This document shows, piece by piece, positions 47,068-60,122 of a stretch of DNA of 64,000 nucleotides (within the stretch, counting starts at the first letter, position 1; every line of letters begins with the position of its first letter). Below the pieces are notes generated by a model. That model did not search any database. It had not been told where the DNA came from and saw only the letters and a program-made list of their open reading frames with translations. A program made the position numbers and the translations under genes. Source of the DNA: Chromobotia macracanthus (Eukaryota > Chordata > Actinopteri > Cypriniformes > Botiidae); the NCBI GenBank assembly GCA_036877525.1, contig JAZGTH010000107.1:489001-553000 (forward strand). The letters are read 5' to 3'.

Positions 47068-47703
47068 ATGGTCTCTTATATCCCCTAGGTACTCCTAGCT
47101 TGTGGACTCTAGATTTGTCACATGACACTACGATCATTTTCACGTGACTGTGGATTGCTGCTCGGCACCACATGTAATTCTCTCTCCTGATATGTGACAG
47201 AGAGAAAGAAGAAAGGACTTTTAATAGAAAGGACACAAAAAACACCCCCTTAACCTGCTGTTTCCTTACATAGCCCTCATTACCTGTTGTAAGGCAGATT
47301 GTGTGAAAACCTCAGTGTGAATGTGTCACTGTGTGCATGTGTGTGTCAGGAGCGGAGTCTGTGAACAGCCTGTCTCTGTTTATGTGCTGCAGCAACTACC
47401 CGGGTAAGTTCTCTGATTCTTGCATTCGTTTGTGCTTTGTAACAGTAAGGTCATTGTGATGCATGCTGTGTGTGCAGAGCTCCCATGTAAATATTGTTAT
47501 GTTCTCATGAAATAGAAAGTGTGGCGCAGTAACAGTGAGCACCTCTGATGACACGCGTTTGCAAACGCTTTAGAAAATGACAAAATAGCTCTTTTATTCA
47601 AACCTCTTAAGATTGCTTTACTATAGCATGTTTTTTTGCGTTATCAGTTACAACCTGTATTATAAATCTATATGTTTAGTTGTGTTATATATGACGTATT
47701 TTG

Positions 47704-47728
47704 TATATATATATATATATATATATAT
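47704..47728 (+). repeat. (TA)n microsatellite
   Basis: Uninterrupted TA repeats, 25 bases. Confidence 0.9.
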
Positions 47729-47865
47729 TGTAAAGTTAGAGTATTTGCCTGCACAGAACACAATAGGCTGGTGTGGAGCATGTGCTGTTGTTTTGAGCTT
47801 TAAGCAGTAAGTGGAAAGTTTGAGAATTATAAGCATTATTATGCCTATTATCTCTTATAGGAAGT

Positions 47866-47880
47866 GGGGGGGGGGGGGGG
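47866..47880 (+). repeat. poly(G) run of 15
   Basis: A homopolymer of 15 G, prone to length errors. Confidence 0.9.
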
Positions 47881-48281
47881 AAGTACATGCTCATTAGATC
47901 ATCCTCAAATGAATAAGATGTGTGAGCTTTCATGCTAATGAGTATGCATTCATTATATGTATTGTAATGGACAGTATTTGCTTTTATTTATTTGACTTAA
48001 TTTTGCTTTTACAGAGAAAATACAATTTTTGAAATAACACTTGCTATTTAACACTTAATGCTTGAAATATTACTTGATCTTCAGTCTTATAAAAACATTT
48101 TCAAGGCCAGTTGTCACAATGGAAAAATAACATTTAAAGCTGCAATTGTAACATTTTGGGTTAAACATGAACAAAAATCAGTTGAGCACATGACACAAGT
48201 ACAAGTACATGACAGATCAGTGTTCAGCATGATCTTCTTACCTAACCCCAATTTCCATAATAATTATTTATAATTTGAGCT

Positions 48282-48425
48282 GTCAGGTCCAGTTGCCTGG
48301 GAAGTGTCAGTTTGGTTAAATTTCACATCAACATACTTAATGAACAGTACGTATAGTAACCTGCAATTTTATGTTTAAAACAGAGATGGCAGTAGAGAGG
48401 CAAAATGTACAGCTTTAGTAGTCCA
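48282..48425 (-). repeat. interspersed repeat, copy 3 (inverted)
   Basis: The reverse complement reads TTTTGCCTCTCTACTGCCAT, AAAATTGCAGGTTACT and ACTTCCCAGG in the same order as 26779-26930. Confidence 0.7.
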
Positions 48426-48659
48426 TTTATGCTATTTAGCAAAAGTTAAACAGTAAAACAATTACTAACAGCAAAATTGTATTTTGAACGTTGCGTTTGA
48501 AACAAAACCATTGCTAAAGGACTAGTTACTGAGATATAACCCTTGTGGCAAATTTCCTTCTTTAGCCTCAGGTCTTCCCTACCTCTCTATATTATAGATA
48601 TATATCTCTATATATCTATAACAATATTATTAATATATTAACATTTTCATGTGAATAAA

Positions 48660-48743
<84 letters not shown>
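48660..48743 (+). repeat. (AT)n microsatellite, about 84 bp
   Basis: Nearly perfect AT repeat with one TT phase switch, inside a wider AT-rich stretch starting near 48594. Confidence 0.95.
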
Positions 48744-48745
<2 letters not shown>

Positions 48746-51700
48746 CAATCATTTAATGCCTAATATATTTGTGTGAAAAAAACTGATGGGAATTAGTAAA
48801 AAAATAAATAAAATTGACAAACAAGGTGTAATTGAACTGCCAAACACAGGCACTGCCTGTTTCAATTAAAGCATTAGGATGGCAAACTAATCCCTTGCTG
48901 ATCTAACCAGCAGTACTGAGAGGACAAAACGCTCTGTATGTGTATGTGATTGTATGTGCATTTGGGGTTGGTGCTCAGATTGTTGTTGACAGTCAGTCAG
49001 ATTGTTTAGTCTGTTTCAGCAGAACCCCAGCTGAGGAGCAGCCGCTTGCCTGCTGGCCATTACAGTGAGTCAGTGAGGAAAAAATGTGTTCTTTTATGCG
49101 TCATAAGAAGTATTAAATGTCATGTGGAGCTACCAAAGGTTTCATGTTGCAAAGTTATGTAACAGAGTTTGGGTTGGATGTTCGATTTTATCCTGTGTTT
49201 AATTGCTTCAGTCTGGACAATCATGCAGAGGATTTGGACTTAATCAAACAAAGCTGGCCCACAAAAAGAATGTAAAGAAAAATCTTTTTTATGTTTCTGG
49301 GTGGACCATAGAGGTCCAAGTGAAACTGTGGTATTTGAGGTCAGTGCAAGAGAACTAAATCACAGACCACACTTCTTATGTCTTTGTATGTATACTATCA
49401 TCACTGACCCATGTTGCATGCTAATGAGTTTTATAATATATTTGAAATCACTTTGGCCCTCTGTAATACTTGATTCTGATTGGTCAATCATAGTGACCAT
49501 TGTCCTTGGCAGCACTGTATATGTAACCACTCATCTGGGAAGGCTAACACCCCAGCAATCCAGAACACGTTATCAGCTGCATGACAGCATGCTAGGGTAC
49601 ATTTGTATGAGCAATTGCCACTCAGTTTTTCTTCAAAACATCAAAAATATGGTCATGTATTTACAATTAATATACATTACATTAGGTATAGTATCTTTAA
49701 AACAGGAGAAGGAAAGCTGAAATTTGCTGCAGTAAGTGTTTTAGCTAATCTGGGGAATCTGCCAGCATTCTTATCTTGGGGGAAAATTCTTTCCCCTAAA
49801 GCTGGAGGCATTCAGTCATCGGTGAAGCATTTTAATGAAATTCATTCATCCAGAACACAGTCCTGTTTTCGATCTATTTTTTTCCGCACCGAATGTTATA
49901 AATGTGCAGACTCCCCACATGAGCATGTTATATATACAGTGCTGTCAAGATAGATTTATAAACCTCAATACTCAAGTTGTTTCTCAGTTGTTTTACACAG
50001 TCCATCTACAGTTCTGCCTTTGCCAGGTAGGACTGTTAACAGTGCAGAAATGGGCACAAGGGCACATACTGTATATTGCCAAATGGCAGCAACGTTTTAA
50101 AAAGCCTTTGAGGCTGTTATACTGTTAAACCATCTCAAATTATCTTCAGAACATGGATAGGTTTTCTAGCACAGAGTTCATCCAGGCCACAGTAGCTGTG
50201 TTCAGTGTTTGGTGCAACAGCATGTTACACCGCACATGCTGAATGGCTGCCTCCTTCGGAAAACTGTGTTTTTGTTAGACAGCGCTGAGCTTTTGTTCCG
50301 GACAGAACATGAGCCTATTGCATCTTGGCACACTTCCAGCAGCCTCCAGCTCTGAATACAGAGAGCCCTTTCATCCTAGCTCAGAATCCTCCACACAGCA
50401 GCCAAACGTTCCACAGAGCCACAGCCAAGTGCCATCACATACTCCACACTGTGATTAATGTGCTCAGCAGACACAACAGAACCACATCTGGAAACAGCAG
50501 AAAGCCTGTTTTACTGTTCACGACTTATTCCGGACACAGCATGGGTTCAGACATGCTGCATATTGGTATTAATTAGCATGAACAGATTGGTGATTAGCCA
50601 GATGCTGTTTTTAGATTATTAGCACTGTGTTACATCAGATGGACATTGTTTTGACGGTCCATCCAGCCTGTTTAGGAAACGTTCGGTCATGTTTCCTGTT
50701 TGGCTGCATGTGCCAGCTAAATAAACAATGACTACATTTAAACTGAGGGACACAAAGACAGGAACAGCCTAACTTTCGGCTTTGTGCATGCAGCCCTGTT
50801 CTTGAGAAAACGTCCTCGCTTTCCCACAGAGAAGTTTGTGTTGTAATTTGAGAGAGAGCTCTTTCCATGACAACCATGACATCATCCTAAACCAAACAGG
50901 CTCTTAGCACTTTGTACGTTCACTTGGTGCTGGGCCTCAAGGAAATGAAGATTAAAGAAAAATAAGGATGGGTCATAAGCTCTGTTTCTGGACTACAGAC
51001 ATGACCAGCTCATGGGTTGTTGTTGATTGTGCAGGAATAGACACGTGGCTTGCCTCGTATACAATGTTTATATTAGACTCTAACAAATATTTCCTTTCAT
51101 GTGTAATGTAAATATTTAACTGTTAGAGATGACCTGTGTGATTATGTTGGCTCAGATCTGGGGTTAAATTTTAGAGTGAGCATTTTCAGTGTTAAGTGCA
51201 GGTGGCAGTCTCATTAAAATTAGGATATAGTGTAAGAAATAGAGTGTAGCTTTGTTATTGTTGAAATAATGCCGATTTCTCTAAGTTTAAGCTATCAGAA
51301 CATTGTTTATTTTTTGTTGAGCCCAACAATGTCACAACAATGACTCGAAAACTGCCTAAGCAATGATCATGACAACATTGTCTCAACCAGTGGCATGAAT
51401 CTCATTCTCTTACTAATGGCAGACAGAGAGATAAGGTTTGGAGGAAACTGTTAGAGAACATTCATTATATTTGCAGTTCTCATTGTTGCCAGTAGTTGTG
51501 CAAAAATTAGACGTTTGTTTTGCTTAACTTGTGCCTCCATAATGAGAGTGTATTGTGTGTATTTTTGTGTATGCAGAAGTCAGTAGGTCAGTAATGCTGA
51601 GGTAAAGGTTCAGTCAAGGGTAAAGGACACTTTGTGCTCAGACATTAGAACAGACGGGCAAGTGTGATGGGGTCATAGTTGAGTTCATTACTTTGGATCA

Positions 51701-51747
51701 GTGGCGGTTTGGCAGAGCTGAGTTACAGGCAAGACATGAACACCATC

Positions 51748-52079
51748 ACCCAGCTAACAGGGAACGTTTTCAGAACATTGGCTAATGTTCTTTAAAAGTT
51801 CTCTCAAAGTTATCTGAGAAAAGTTCTTGCAGTAATGTTAGCAGAACTTTCTTTAACGTTGTATATCATATATTAAAAAAATCTTAAGTTGTTAGTGGAA
51901 TGTTTTAAAAATGTTACAGAATTAAAAAATGTTTATAACATTCTTTTAAACAAGCAATAACATTAATAATATGTCTGAAAAACTGGACTTTTCCTAGAAC
52001 ATTCCTTCAAAATAACATTTTTGTTACTTAATGGAAATGTTAGGGAAACATTCTTACAACTTAAAATTGTTAGTTGGGG
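51748..52079 (-). mobile_element. MITE copy D (ACCCAGCTAAC family)
   Basis: Full length in the opposite orientation to copies A-C, with ACCCAGCTAACAGGGAACG at its left and TTAAAATTGTTAGTTGGGG at its right. Confidence 0.8.
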
Positions 52080-54411
52080 AAGCATCAGATTCAAAGTCTC
52101 ATTCTTCTTTGTCTGGCGTTCATTATCAATATCAGTTTACTATGTTTTAGTGACCCACCATTTACTGTCAGGGTCAAGGTCAAATTGTCACATTGTACGG
52201 TCCATCAGTCCTCAGCAATCCTCTGATGAATACAGAATGTACTTTTTGAATTACCTTGCAGTACCATATACATTAAATAGCAGAGGAATATGGTAATCAT
52301 TCAGTTACTTACCAAAAATTACCATAGTATTACTTGAGTTTTTTTAATTTAGTACCATATATATATGTATGTATGGTATGGTATGTGATAAATATAATCT
52401 TCTAAAATCATCTAAAAGAACTGATTTTTGTGCTGAAAGTTGTGCACAGTTATAATTACATTCATATGGGACTGAAGCAGGTAGGACCCATGGGGGCATA
52501 CCAAGGTGTGTTTTCCTAAACTAAAGGTGTAAGTACTCTTACAAGGCAATTTATGTGCTTTCAAGACAAAAAATGCCTTCAGGAATTTCCCTTAAACACC
52601 TTTTTACAACTCTGTGAACAATGTAGTCCAATTTAATACTACACTCATTTCTTGGGAAGGTTCTTGGTTAAAGGACAGCAATTTCACCCTTTAAGGTGTT
52701 GTCCAAGAAGCATGCATCAAACCAAATTTAATCAGTGTGCTTTTTAAAAGAGTCAGGTCCTCTGGGTCTCATGCATGATATGGGTGTTATATTTTACTCA
52801 TCTAAGGTGGAGCATGAGGTGCTGCTAAAGAGAAGCGAACTTGTGGAGTGTGCGAGCTGATGAGATGTGCATTCGCCTGGGGCTGCGAAAAGGCAAATGA
52901 AACTGGCATACAGATGGATTTTTCCTCTGCCTACAGCTGTGCACAACTAATGTAACCCAGTTACCATAATGAAATGAAATGAAGTAGCTAGCACTTCATA
53001 AAACCCAGACCAGGACCTCAGCTGTAACCTGGCAAGAGAACAGAGGCTTATTTTAATCAATGGTGATAATGCAGAACAACATTATCCCGGGTCCTTTGGT
53101 TTACTCTGTATGTGTGTGTTTGGAGTCGGGGGTGGGGTGTCTAGACTGAACTATTCTCTTGAGAGACATAAGAAGGCTTGAAATAAGACTTTCAATATTT
53201 GTCTTACTTTAAGCTTTTCTCACCCATCTTTGGACTAAGAAATGACTTTATGACGTTCATCATAGCACTGATTGTATATGGAGGGAAAACTGGGGCTAGC
53301 TGTCACACTAAAAGTCATCGCAAAGGCTATATATGCGTAACTATTGTTTTGACTATTTGAGTTCAAGCAGAGAAATGTTTATCTTCTTGCTGTTGTTTTT
53401 TGTAAATCACCTTTAAGCCTGAAGTTAAGTCTCTACAGTTAACATTTTAACAGTTAACTCTGTAGTTAACTTTTTCCAAACTAAAATTCCAATATTATCC
53501 ATTTTTCCCTATTGGGCAAACAAGCGAACACAATAAAACTACAACAGATAAAATGCCCTGCCATTTGATTGGTTGGTCACCATGTTAACTGTTCAGTCAT
53601 TATTCTAAAGTCATGCCCTTAATGTATGTATTTATACAGAAATTAACTTCAAAAGTAATACTTGCTAAAGCAAAAATGTGTGACAAAATAGCCCCAGTTT
53701 CTTTAATACTTCAGAATTTGTTGAATTTCGTTAGCCCAAATCACCATGGACAGGTTTATAAACTGATTTTCTCTCAGCTCTTTTGCTTAATGTGTTGAGA
53801 GTGCTTTATTGTTTCCCAGCATTTCAAATCCTTTTCCTCAAAAGCATATTGACAGTCTAAACACTCTAAGAGCTGTAATTTATGTGTCAGACTTTTACTT
53901 AGCAAAATGTGCTATTTTTGAAGAAGATGTTGAGCGGGTGAGAAGCCATGGTTGGTGCTAATTTAATTATCACAAGTGTGGACAGTTAAAACTGTCACAG
54001 CCCTGAAGAGCTTTTTGATTAATAGTCACTTAAGGGGTTCTGGGCATCAAGCACAACTCAGGGTGTGAATTAACATCTCAAAGGGACAGAAAGGCAAGTG
54101 ACATCCCATTGTGAGGGAAATTACTGGATTTCTACAGACCTGTTCTTTAAAGTTTGGCTCCTCACCAGCAGTCAGTAATAACAGAGAATCACAGCACTGG
54201 GTGTCTCCTGCATGCTATGTTTGCATTGCATTTTATTCAAGCCCAATTGGAGGTATTGCTATACAAAAGGTTCTCAGTGAATAGTACAGTGTTGATATTC
54301 TGCTGGAAATGTTGCCTTTGGCTTGTTGTTAGATAAATGAACTGAGTTTGTTTGCATCATTCAGAATCACCATACAAACAAACAAACATAACTCAGAAAA
54401 ATGTTTTTAAG

Positions 54412-54570
54412 TGGCTGGTATCTGTTACAAGCTGGTAACTAGCTGGTAGAACAATCTGGACAAACAGCTGCCAGGTAGTCATCTTAGCTTAAGATGGTCT
54501 AGATGATCTTTGTAAAATAATAGCTGGTTGGTCAGCTAATTACTAGCTTGGACCAGCTAATAATTGGTCA
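54412..54570 (+). repeat. AGCTGGT/CCAGCTA-rich tandem-like repeat
   Basis: Repeated AAGCTGGTAACTAGCTGGTA and later GACCAGCTAATAATTGG units, diverged. A repeat type often seen in fish introns. Confidence 0.55.
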
Positions 54571-55118
54571 ATTAAGCGAAAGAAGTAGAAGAATTATTAA
54601 ATCAAATATCATTCTTTCTGCATTGGTCATGTCCCACAATGCTTAGAAACGCAATGAGACTTTGCTTCGGTGGCTAGTTATTTAGCTATATCAGATTGAC
54701 TTCTTTTAAGCTTTCTGCAGATCTTTTGTTCATATTTAGGTCTGCTGTTACTGGGTGGCATGACTTTGCCATTGTCTTTATGTTTAACCAGACCTCACAT
54801 CATTCATAAGCAATTCAGGCCACATTATGGTCAGCTGCAGGGCATTAGAGTGATTCAGCACCCAGCTGTGTCCAGGTTTGCCTTTCTCTTTTAATCTGGG
54901 GAAAAGGGCTAGCTGAACAATTTTAACTGGAAATGTGTCATCATCAAAATACTGTCCACAGTCATGGCTCTGAATAAACCTAATTGCATTACAATTCAGA
55001 TGACTGCCAAATGGCGTCTTGGGGGTTCAGACTATCATGTGAGTGACACCTGATAGGAATCCCATGCTGGGCAAAAAGACTTCTGTTCTAGCAGTGGCCT
55101 ATTTAGTTTTGTGTTTTA

Positions 55119-55170
55119 GGCCCTGTTTACATCTGGTATTCTGCCTCAGGTGATCCTTTCACAACTGGCC
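55119..55170 (+). repeat. fragment of a GGCCCTGTTTACA repeat
   Basis: GGCCCTGTTTACATCTGGTA matches the inverted end of the element at 57075-57352. Only this end is preserved. Confidence 0.5.
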
Positions 55171-55997
55171 TCAAACATATCTCCTTTGAGCTTGTTTAAC
55201 ACAATTTATTATGTTAAAATCTGTTCTGCACAATTGTGCAGATTTTTTCCTAAAATTGCCATAAAAATGCAAAATTGTTTGTAAGTTCCATTTAGGCCTA
55301 AAAGTAAAAAACAAAATTTGTAATACCTCAGTGACAAACTGTTAAAACTATTGTTTTCTAAACTGAAGCCAAAATTCAGTCCTTAATGTGTATTATGGTA
55401 CAAACACATACATTTCCATATATTAATCATATCGTATTGGTTCTCCACTTCACTGCTTTTTCTTTTTTTGAAAGGCTATCCCCATACTTTTCTCATAACC
55501 TTTCTCTGGCCTCTTTTTCTCTTCAATCTGATTAAATCAAACACATGATGTCAGATCTCATGTCTGAAACTCCATCTAACAAGACACACAATTAGTCCTA
55601 GCAGTGGCCTCTTCATTGTCCAGGCAGCATGTGTGCACCCCACAGTGAGGATGGATTAGAGCAATATGTGCCAAATTAAAATCCCATTGAGCAGTTGTCC
55701 CTGTTTGTTTTTTGACTTTTTAAATCCAACCCCAGACCCTGAAGACAATGCTTAAAGCTACGGCCTGGCCAGCTCATAGCTATGGGGTGGTAGTTAAATT
55801 AGATAATATGGATTAATAATAAGACATAATAAGGATTTCGTAATAGAGCCTAATATCCACTCACACCTATTGTCGTCTCGTAGTGATTCTAATGTGTCTG
55901 GGTATTCAGGTTGGTTCTCTGGATTTTCCAGTAAATGCACTAAACAAACCAATTTTATTTGATGTTTTGGATTGTTTTTATTTGTTTAAAAGCTATA

Positions 55998-56341
55998 CAG
56001 TGGGGTCCAAAAATCTAGGATTCAATATTTAATTTTAATATTTACATCAAATGAACCATATGAAAGAAATATTTAAGATGCTGCACTTTTTCTAGGACAG
56101 TGATCAAATCAAAAAGTTAATTTGTGATATTGATCATATTAATTGCTTTGTATAAAAAAATTTGGCAAAAATTCAGTTGAAGCACACAAGACCTCTTCTT
56201 TGGAACATTCTCAAATCAAGCTGAGATAACGTGGGTCAAAAGCAAACGTAGCGTATACTTATTCTTACTGATTCGTTTTCTTGAATTGCTGTTCAAAAGC
56301 ACCGGAAAAACAAAATAGAAGTATGCTCACAGATTCCACTG
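55998..56341 (+). mobile_element. 344-bp Tc1/mariner-like non-autonomous element
   Basis: Begins CAGTGGGGTCCAAAAATCT and ends AGATTCCACTG, with TA on both sides (55996-55997 and 56342-56343), the target duplication of Tc1/mariner elements. CAGTGGGGTCCAAAA ends are frequent in fish Tc1-like elements (from memory). No transposase remains. Confidence 0.6.
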
Positions 56342-57074
56342 TATATGTTTGAAAATATGAAGTGGTTCATTGTAAGTCTATAAATCCCATCCACTATCAA
56401 TTAGATATCAATTAAAGTTCATTGTACAGTTGATGCATCATCTGTATATGGATTATTTCCACTTTTTTTCCACTTATTTTCCACTACAAAATCCCATATG
56501 CTAGTGTCGTTTCATTTACCATGTGTAAAGTTTACCTGAACAAACAGATGCATTCACAATTGGCCAAGTCATATCTTGAGTTTTCCGAGCTAATCATTTC
56601 AAAAGCGTTTTGAATCTACACCCAGTATTTTCATGTTCAGATCTGTAAAAACACTTGACATGAAGTGTAAATACCTCCATGGAGAGGGAAGAGGAAAATC
56701 AAATAAATGGGAACAGGCAGAAGATGCTCCTTAAAGCAGTTTCATTCTTACAGCTTTATTTACAGAGAAGCAGAGCTTCAGATAATGAATTACCATTTGC
56801 CTCTCCAGTGTGTTGTGTCTGTTACTCTCTACAGGCTATTATGACCCCCCTTTTTCTAAAAGATGAGGAGGAGAAAGAGGAGGGAGGTATTTGTGGAGGG
56901 GGTAATTATGTAACGATTTGTTTCCATTCATTCAGTTGCAATACATTCTCATTCATTTATAATTAACCTCAATACATTGCCTCTGTAATTGCTTTGGTAG
57001 TTTAGCAAATTCCTATTGAACAGATTAAAACTGTTGTAGTTGGCTGTCCTCAGCAAATGATCACACTTCTCTTG

Positions 57075-57352
57075 GGCTTTGTTTTCACCTGGTATTCACA
57101 TCCAAGCGCTTGAATCAAAAGGAAGCAGAATGTCCAGATGTAAAGAGGAACTTATGCTGTTAATCACTGAAATCACATTCAGGGGTCTTAGAAACACATG
57201 CAACCTCATTGCAGTTGTAGTGCAATGCATCCTGGAATAAATCAAGTAGACAGTTTACACTAGCATGTTAATATCAGGTGTAAATGACAGTCTGTCCACT
57301 GTCAATTTGAAATCTCCTGAAACGGATGTTAAAACCATGTGTAAACAGGGCC
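57075..57352 (+). mobile_element. 278-bp inverted-repeat element (GGCCCTGTTTACA family)
   Basis: Left end GGCTTTGTTTTCACCTGGTA and right end CATGTGTAAACAGGGCC are imperfectly complementary over about 25 bases. Non-coding. Confidence 0.55.
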
Positions 57353-57407
57353 ATAGAAAGGCAAACCTGTCGGCTCTACGCACCTGGAGATATGCACATC
57401 AGAGACT

Positions 57408-57450
57408 CCCCAGCTAACAGGGAACGGTCTCAGAATGTTGGGTAATGTAA
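57408..57450 (-). mobile_element. MITE copy E, truncated end only
   Basis: Only the CCCAGCTAACAGGGAACG end and about 25 further bases match the family. Confidence 0.6.
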
Positions 57451-58760
57451 ACATAATGTACAACATCACAGTGTTATGTGAATTCACTGTTAAGTTTTCT
57501 AGACTGTCACATTGACTGTGTCTGAAGCCTGCAACTGCCTCGATGCCTGGTCAGACAGTGTCCCTACAGACAGTGTTTGTGTATGAAATGACCTGCTTGG
57601 AAAACTGTTTACAGACAGAATACCAGAATATGATGTGTAATGATCTAAAATTAAAGTAAGCTTTAGTGATAACTGAACAAATATTGGATGTATTAGTTTA
57701 TTTTATTGAGTATATTTTTATTTGTATAATTTCTTTTTGTAAGCTGTACAGTCAGACATCCATGTTTCCACTAAATGTCATTGTGCGTGTTTCAGCTGCA
57801 TCAAATCACTGTAGACAAGGTTACATAAGAAACATTAGATTGCTGTCACATAGGCAGCATATACAGCTTTCAGGCACAGCTTTTAACTGCTAATTGGCTG
57901 CTGGTGTGCTGCAGATTGTAAAAGGCTGACAGGTGTCCTGCAGTCCATGTATGTTTGGTTTTGTTTGTCTAGCTGGTTGGTTGAGAAAATAAGATGACAG
58001 ACAGCTGTAATTGATGCATGTAGAAATCGCTAGCAGACTAGTTCTCTTCCTCCTGATTGTCTCTCCTCTGATTCTGTTTTTACTGTTTAAACAATTATGT
58101 TCTGCTGTTAACATCTTTCTGTTTGTGAAAACATTTCAGATGTTTAATACCTTTCAAAGCAGATATAAAATAATGCCAATCCAGCCAATTAGTATGTATT
58201 GATATTTGATATCCAGAGCAGGATAATTTGTAAGACATTAGATAGGGTCCTTGCAAGTTGATTTAGTGACTTTGCATTATTTAAACCCTGATAGTGCCAG
58301 GAAATTAACTTGGAATCATTTTGACTTGGTACCCATAGTCAGAACAGGTAGGTGTGTAACCTTATCCCTCACATGAATAAATAATCTTCTCCTGTACGGC
58401 CTTATCACTGCTCAGTATGTCAATGCTCTAGAGAAAACATGGAGTGGAAATATCCCTGTCCTGTGTGACTGAGGAGCTTTAGAAGTCTGAAAAGGAATCC
58501 AATGCTGTTTTTCAACTATGGGTTAAAACCTTTGTGTCTGAGGTTCTCGGATGGACTGTGTTCAATACTAAGAGACATTTCCAAAACAACAGCCCTGCGC
58601 ACAACTTATGAAACCTGTAATGCAAACATGTTCTTACACATTGTACAAGTTTACTAAATCTGAATGTTATAGCCCAATTTATAATGCAACACTACTATAA
58701 ACAATTGCAACTATGCTGGTAATTATATAATAAAGAATTTTCAAGTCAGGCAGGAAAGGA

Positions 58761-58985
58761 ACCAGCTAACAGATAATGTTCTCAGAACACTGTCTCATGT
58801 TCTCCAAAGTTCTTTCAAAGTTATCAAAGCATTCTTGCAGTGACATTAGTAGAACTTTCCTTGCTGCTATGTTATTTTTCAAAAACAATATTCTTACATT
58901 GGTAGTGGAACATTTTAAAAATGTTACAGGGATGCTTTAACCATATAATTGTACATTCTTTACATTCTTGAAAACTAGAAGTTTG
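58761..58985 (-). mobile_element. MITE copy F (ACCCAGCTAAC family), partial
   Basis: Begins ACCAGCTAACAGATAATG and follows the same body as copy D until about 58985. The far end is lost. Confidence 0.65.
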
Positions 58986-59437
58986 AATTTCCAGCTATTA
59001 TAAAAAAAGGTTATATTTTATTTGATTGACTTTGACGATTATAAAAGCGATGGGTTACATGTTCTGAAAAGGTATCACAGACAAAGGCGATTGGCTTTGC
59101 ACATCTGCTAATGTCTTACCTGCAGGATAATACCAGGACTCTCATAATGAACCTTGTGAGGTGTAGATGCTTATTAAAAGCAGGGCCTGGAAAATTCACA
59201 GCCAAATCTGTCTGTGCTGGAAATATCATAGCATTTGCCCTTTAATGAGTAAAGTTGAATAGATGAGATTACCGTAATTATGAAACACCTGTTCTGGTGT
59301 GACACCGTTGTATGTCTGTTTGGTCTCTCTGGTTCTCACGGATTAATGCCAAAGCTGTACCCAGACAAAAGTCTCAGTGGGAGAAAGGCTCAGATCTCTT
59401 AAAGCTCTTGATGTTTGCTGGCTTCCATTACTTCTAT

Positions 59438-59469
59438 ATCAACCCAGGAATGTTGATTCCTGGGTTGAT
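59438..59469. repeat. perfect 14-bp inverted repeat (hairpin)
   Basis: ATCAACCCAGGAAT and ATTCCTGGGTTGAT are separated by GTTG. Confidence 0.9.
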
Positions 59470-60122
59470 TCCTTGACCCATGTTGATTGGAAGGACTGAG
59501 CTATAATATATAATAATATATAATACTTACATAGACGTGTGTGTGTGTAGTATTATTTATATAGACGTGTCCATGTATTCATAATAGCATGAAATACATA
59601 GATAATATGTTCTAAATTGTATATCAGGTTAAAACTTTGCAGACTGTGCTAATTTAAATTAAAACTCAGTTTTTTCAGATAGTTACAGATCTCATAATAT
59701 TTTTTTAAAGAGAGCTCTTTATGTTTTTATGTGTCTAAGACCCCCTGAGGGTTCCATGGACACATGTTTGAAAACCCTGACTTTACAGTATAGCTTTCAT
59801 ATGTTTTCAGTGTAATAGCTGAATAAGGAAAAATGCACATCTCTGTCCTGTGTGTGCCAACTATTGTCACCTCATTCTGCAGCAAGCAGCAGCAGTATAC
59901 AAATTTGAATAAAACCAATTTGCAGAAGACAATGAATATTTCGGGCAGCTTTAAAAGGAAATCTGCATGGGAAGCTTATGGTCTCATACCAATTTATTTC
60001 TGTAGTACCAGTTTTCCCCTATCTGTGCTCACCCCCCACTTACAACTCAAAGATTGGATCTGTGAGAATTGAATTGAGTTGGTCTGGTGAAATATGATGC
60101 ATTACATCGCCTGCCTACTCTG

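Noticed and set aside
24985..48743. Regularly repeated units considered as a possible CRISPR-like array
   Set aside because: All are dinucleotide microsatellites or dispersed repeats. There are no spaced direct repeats of constant length.
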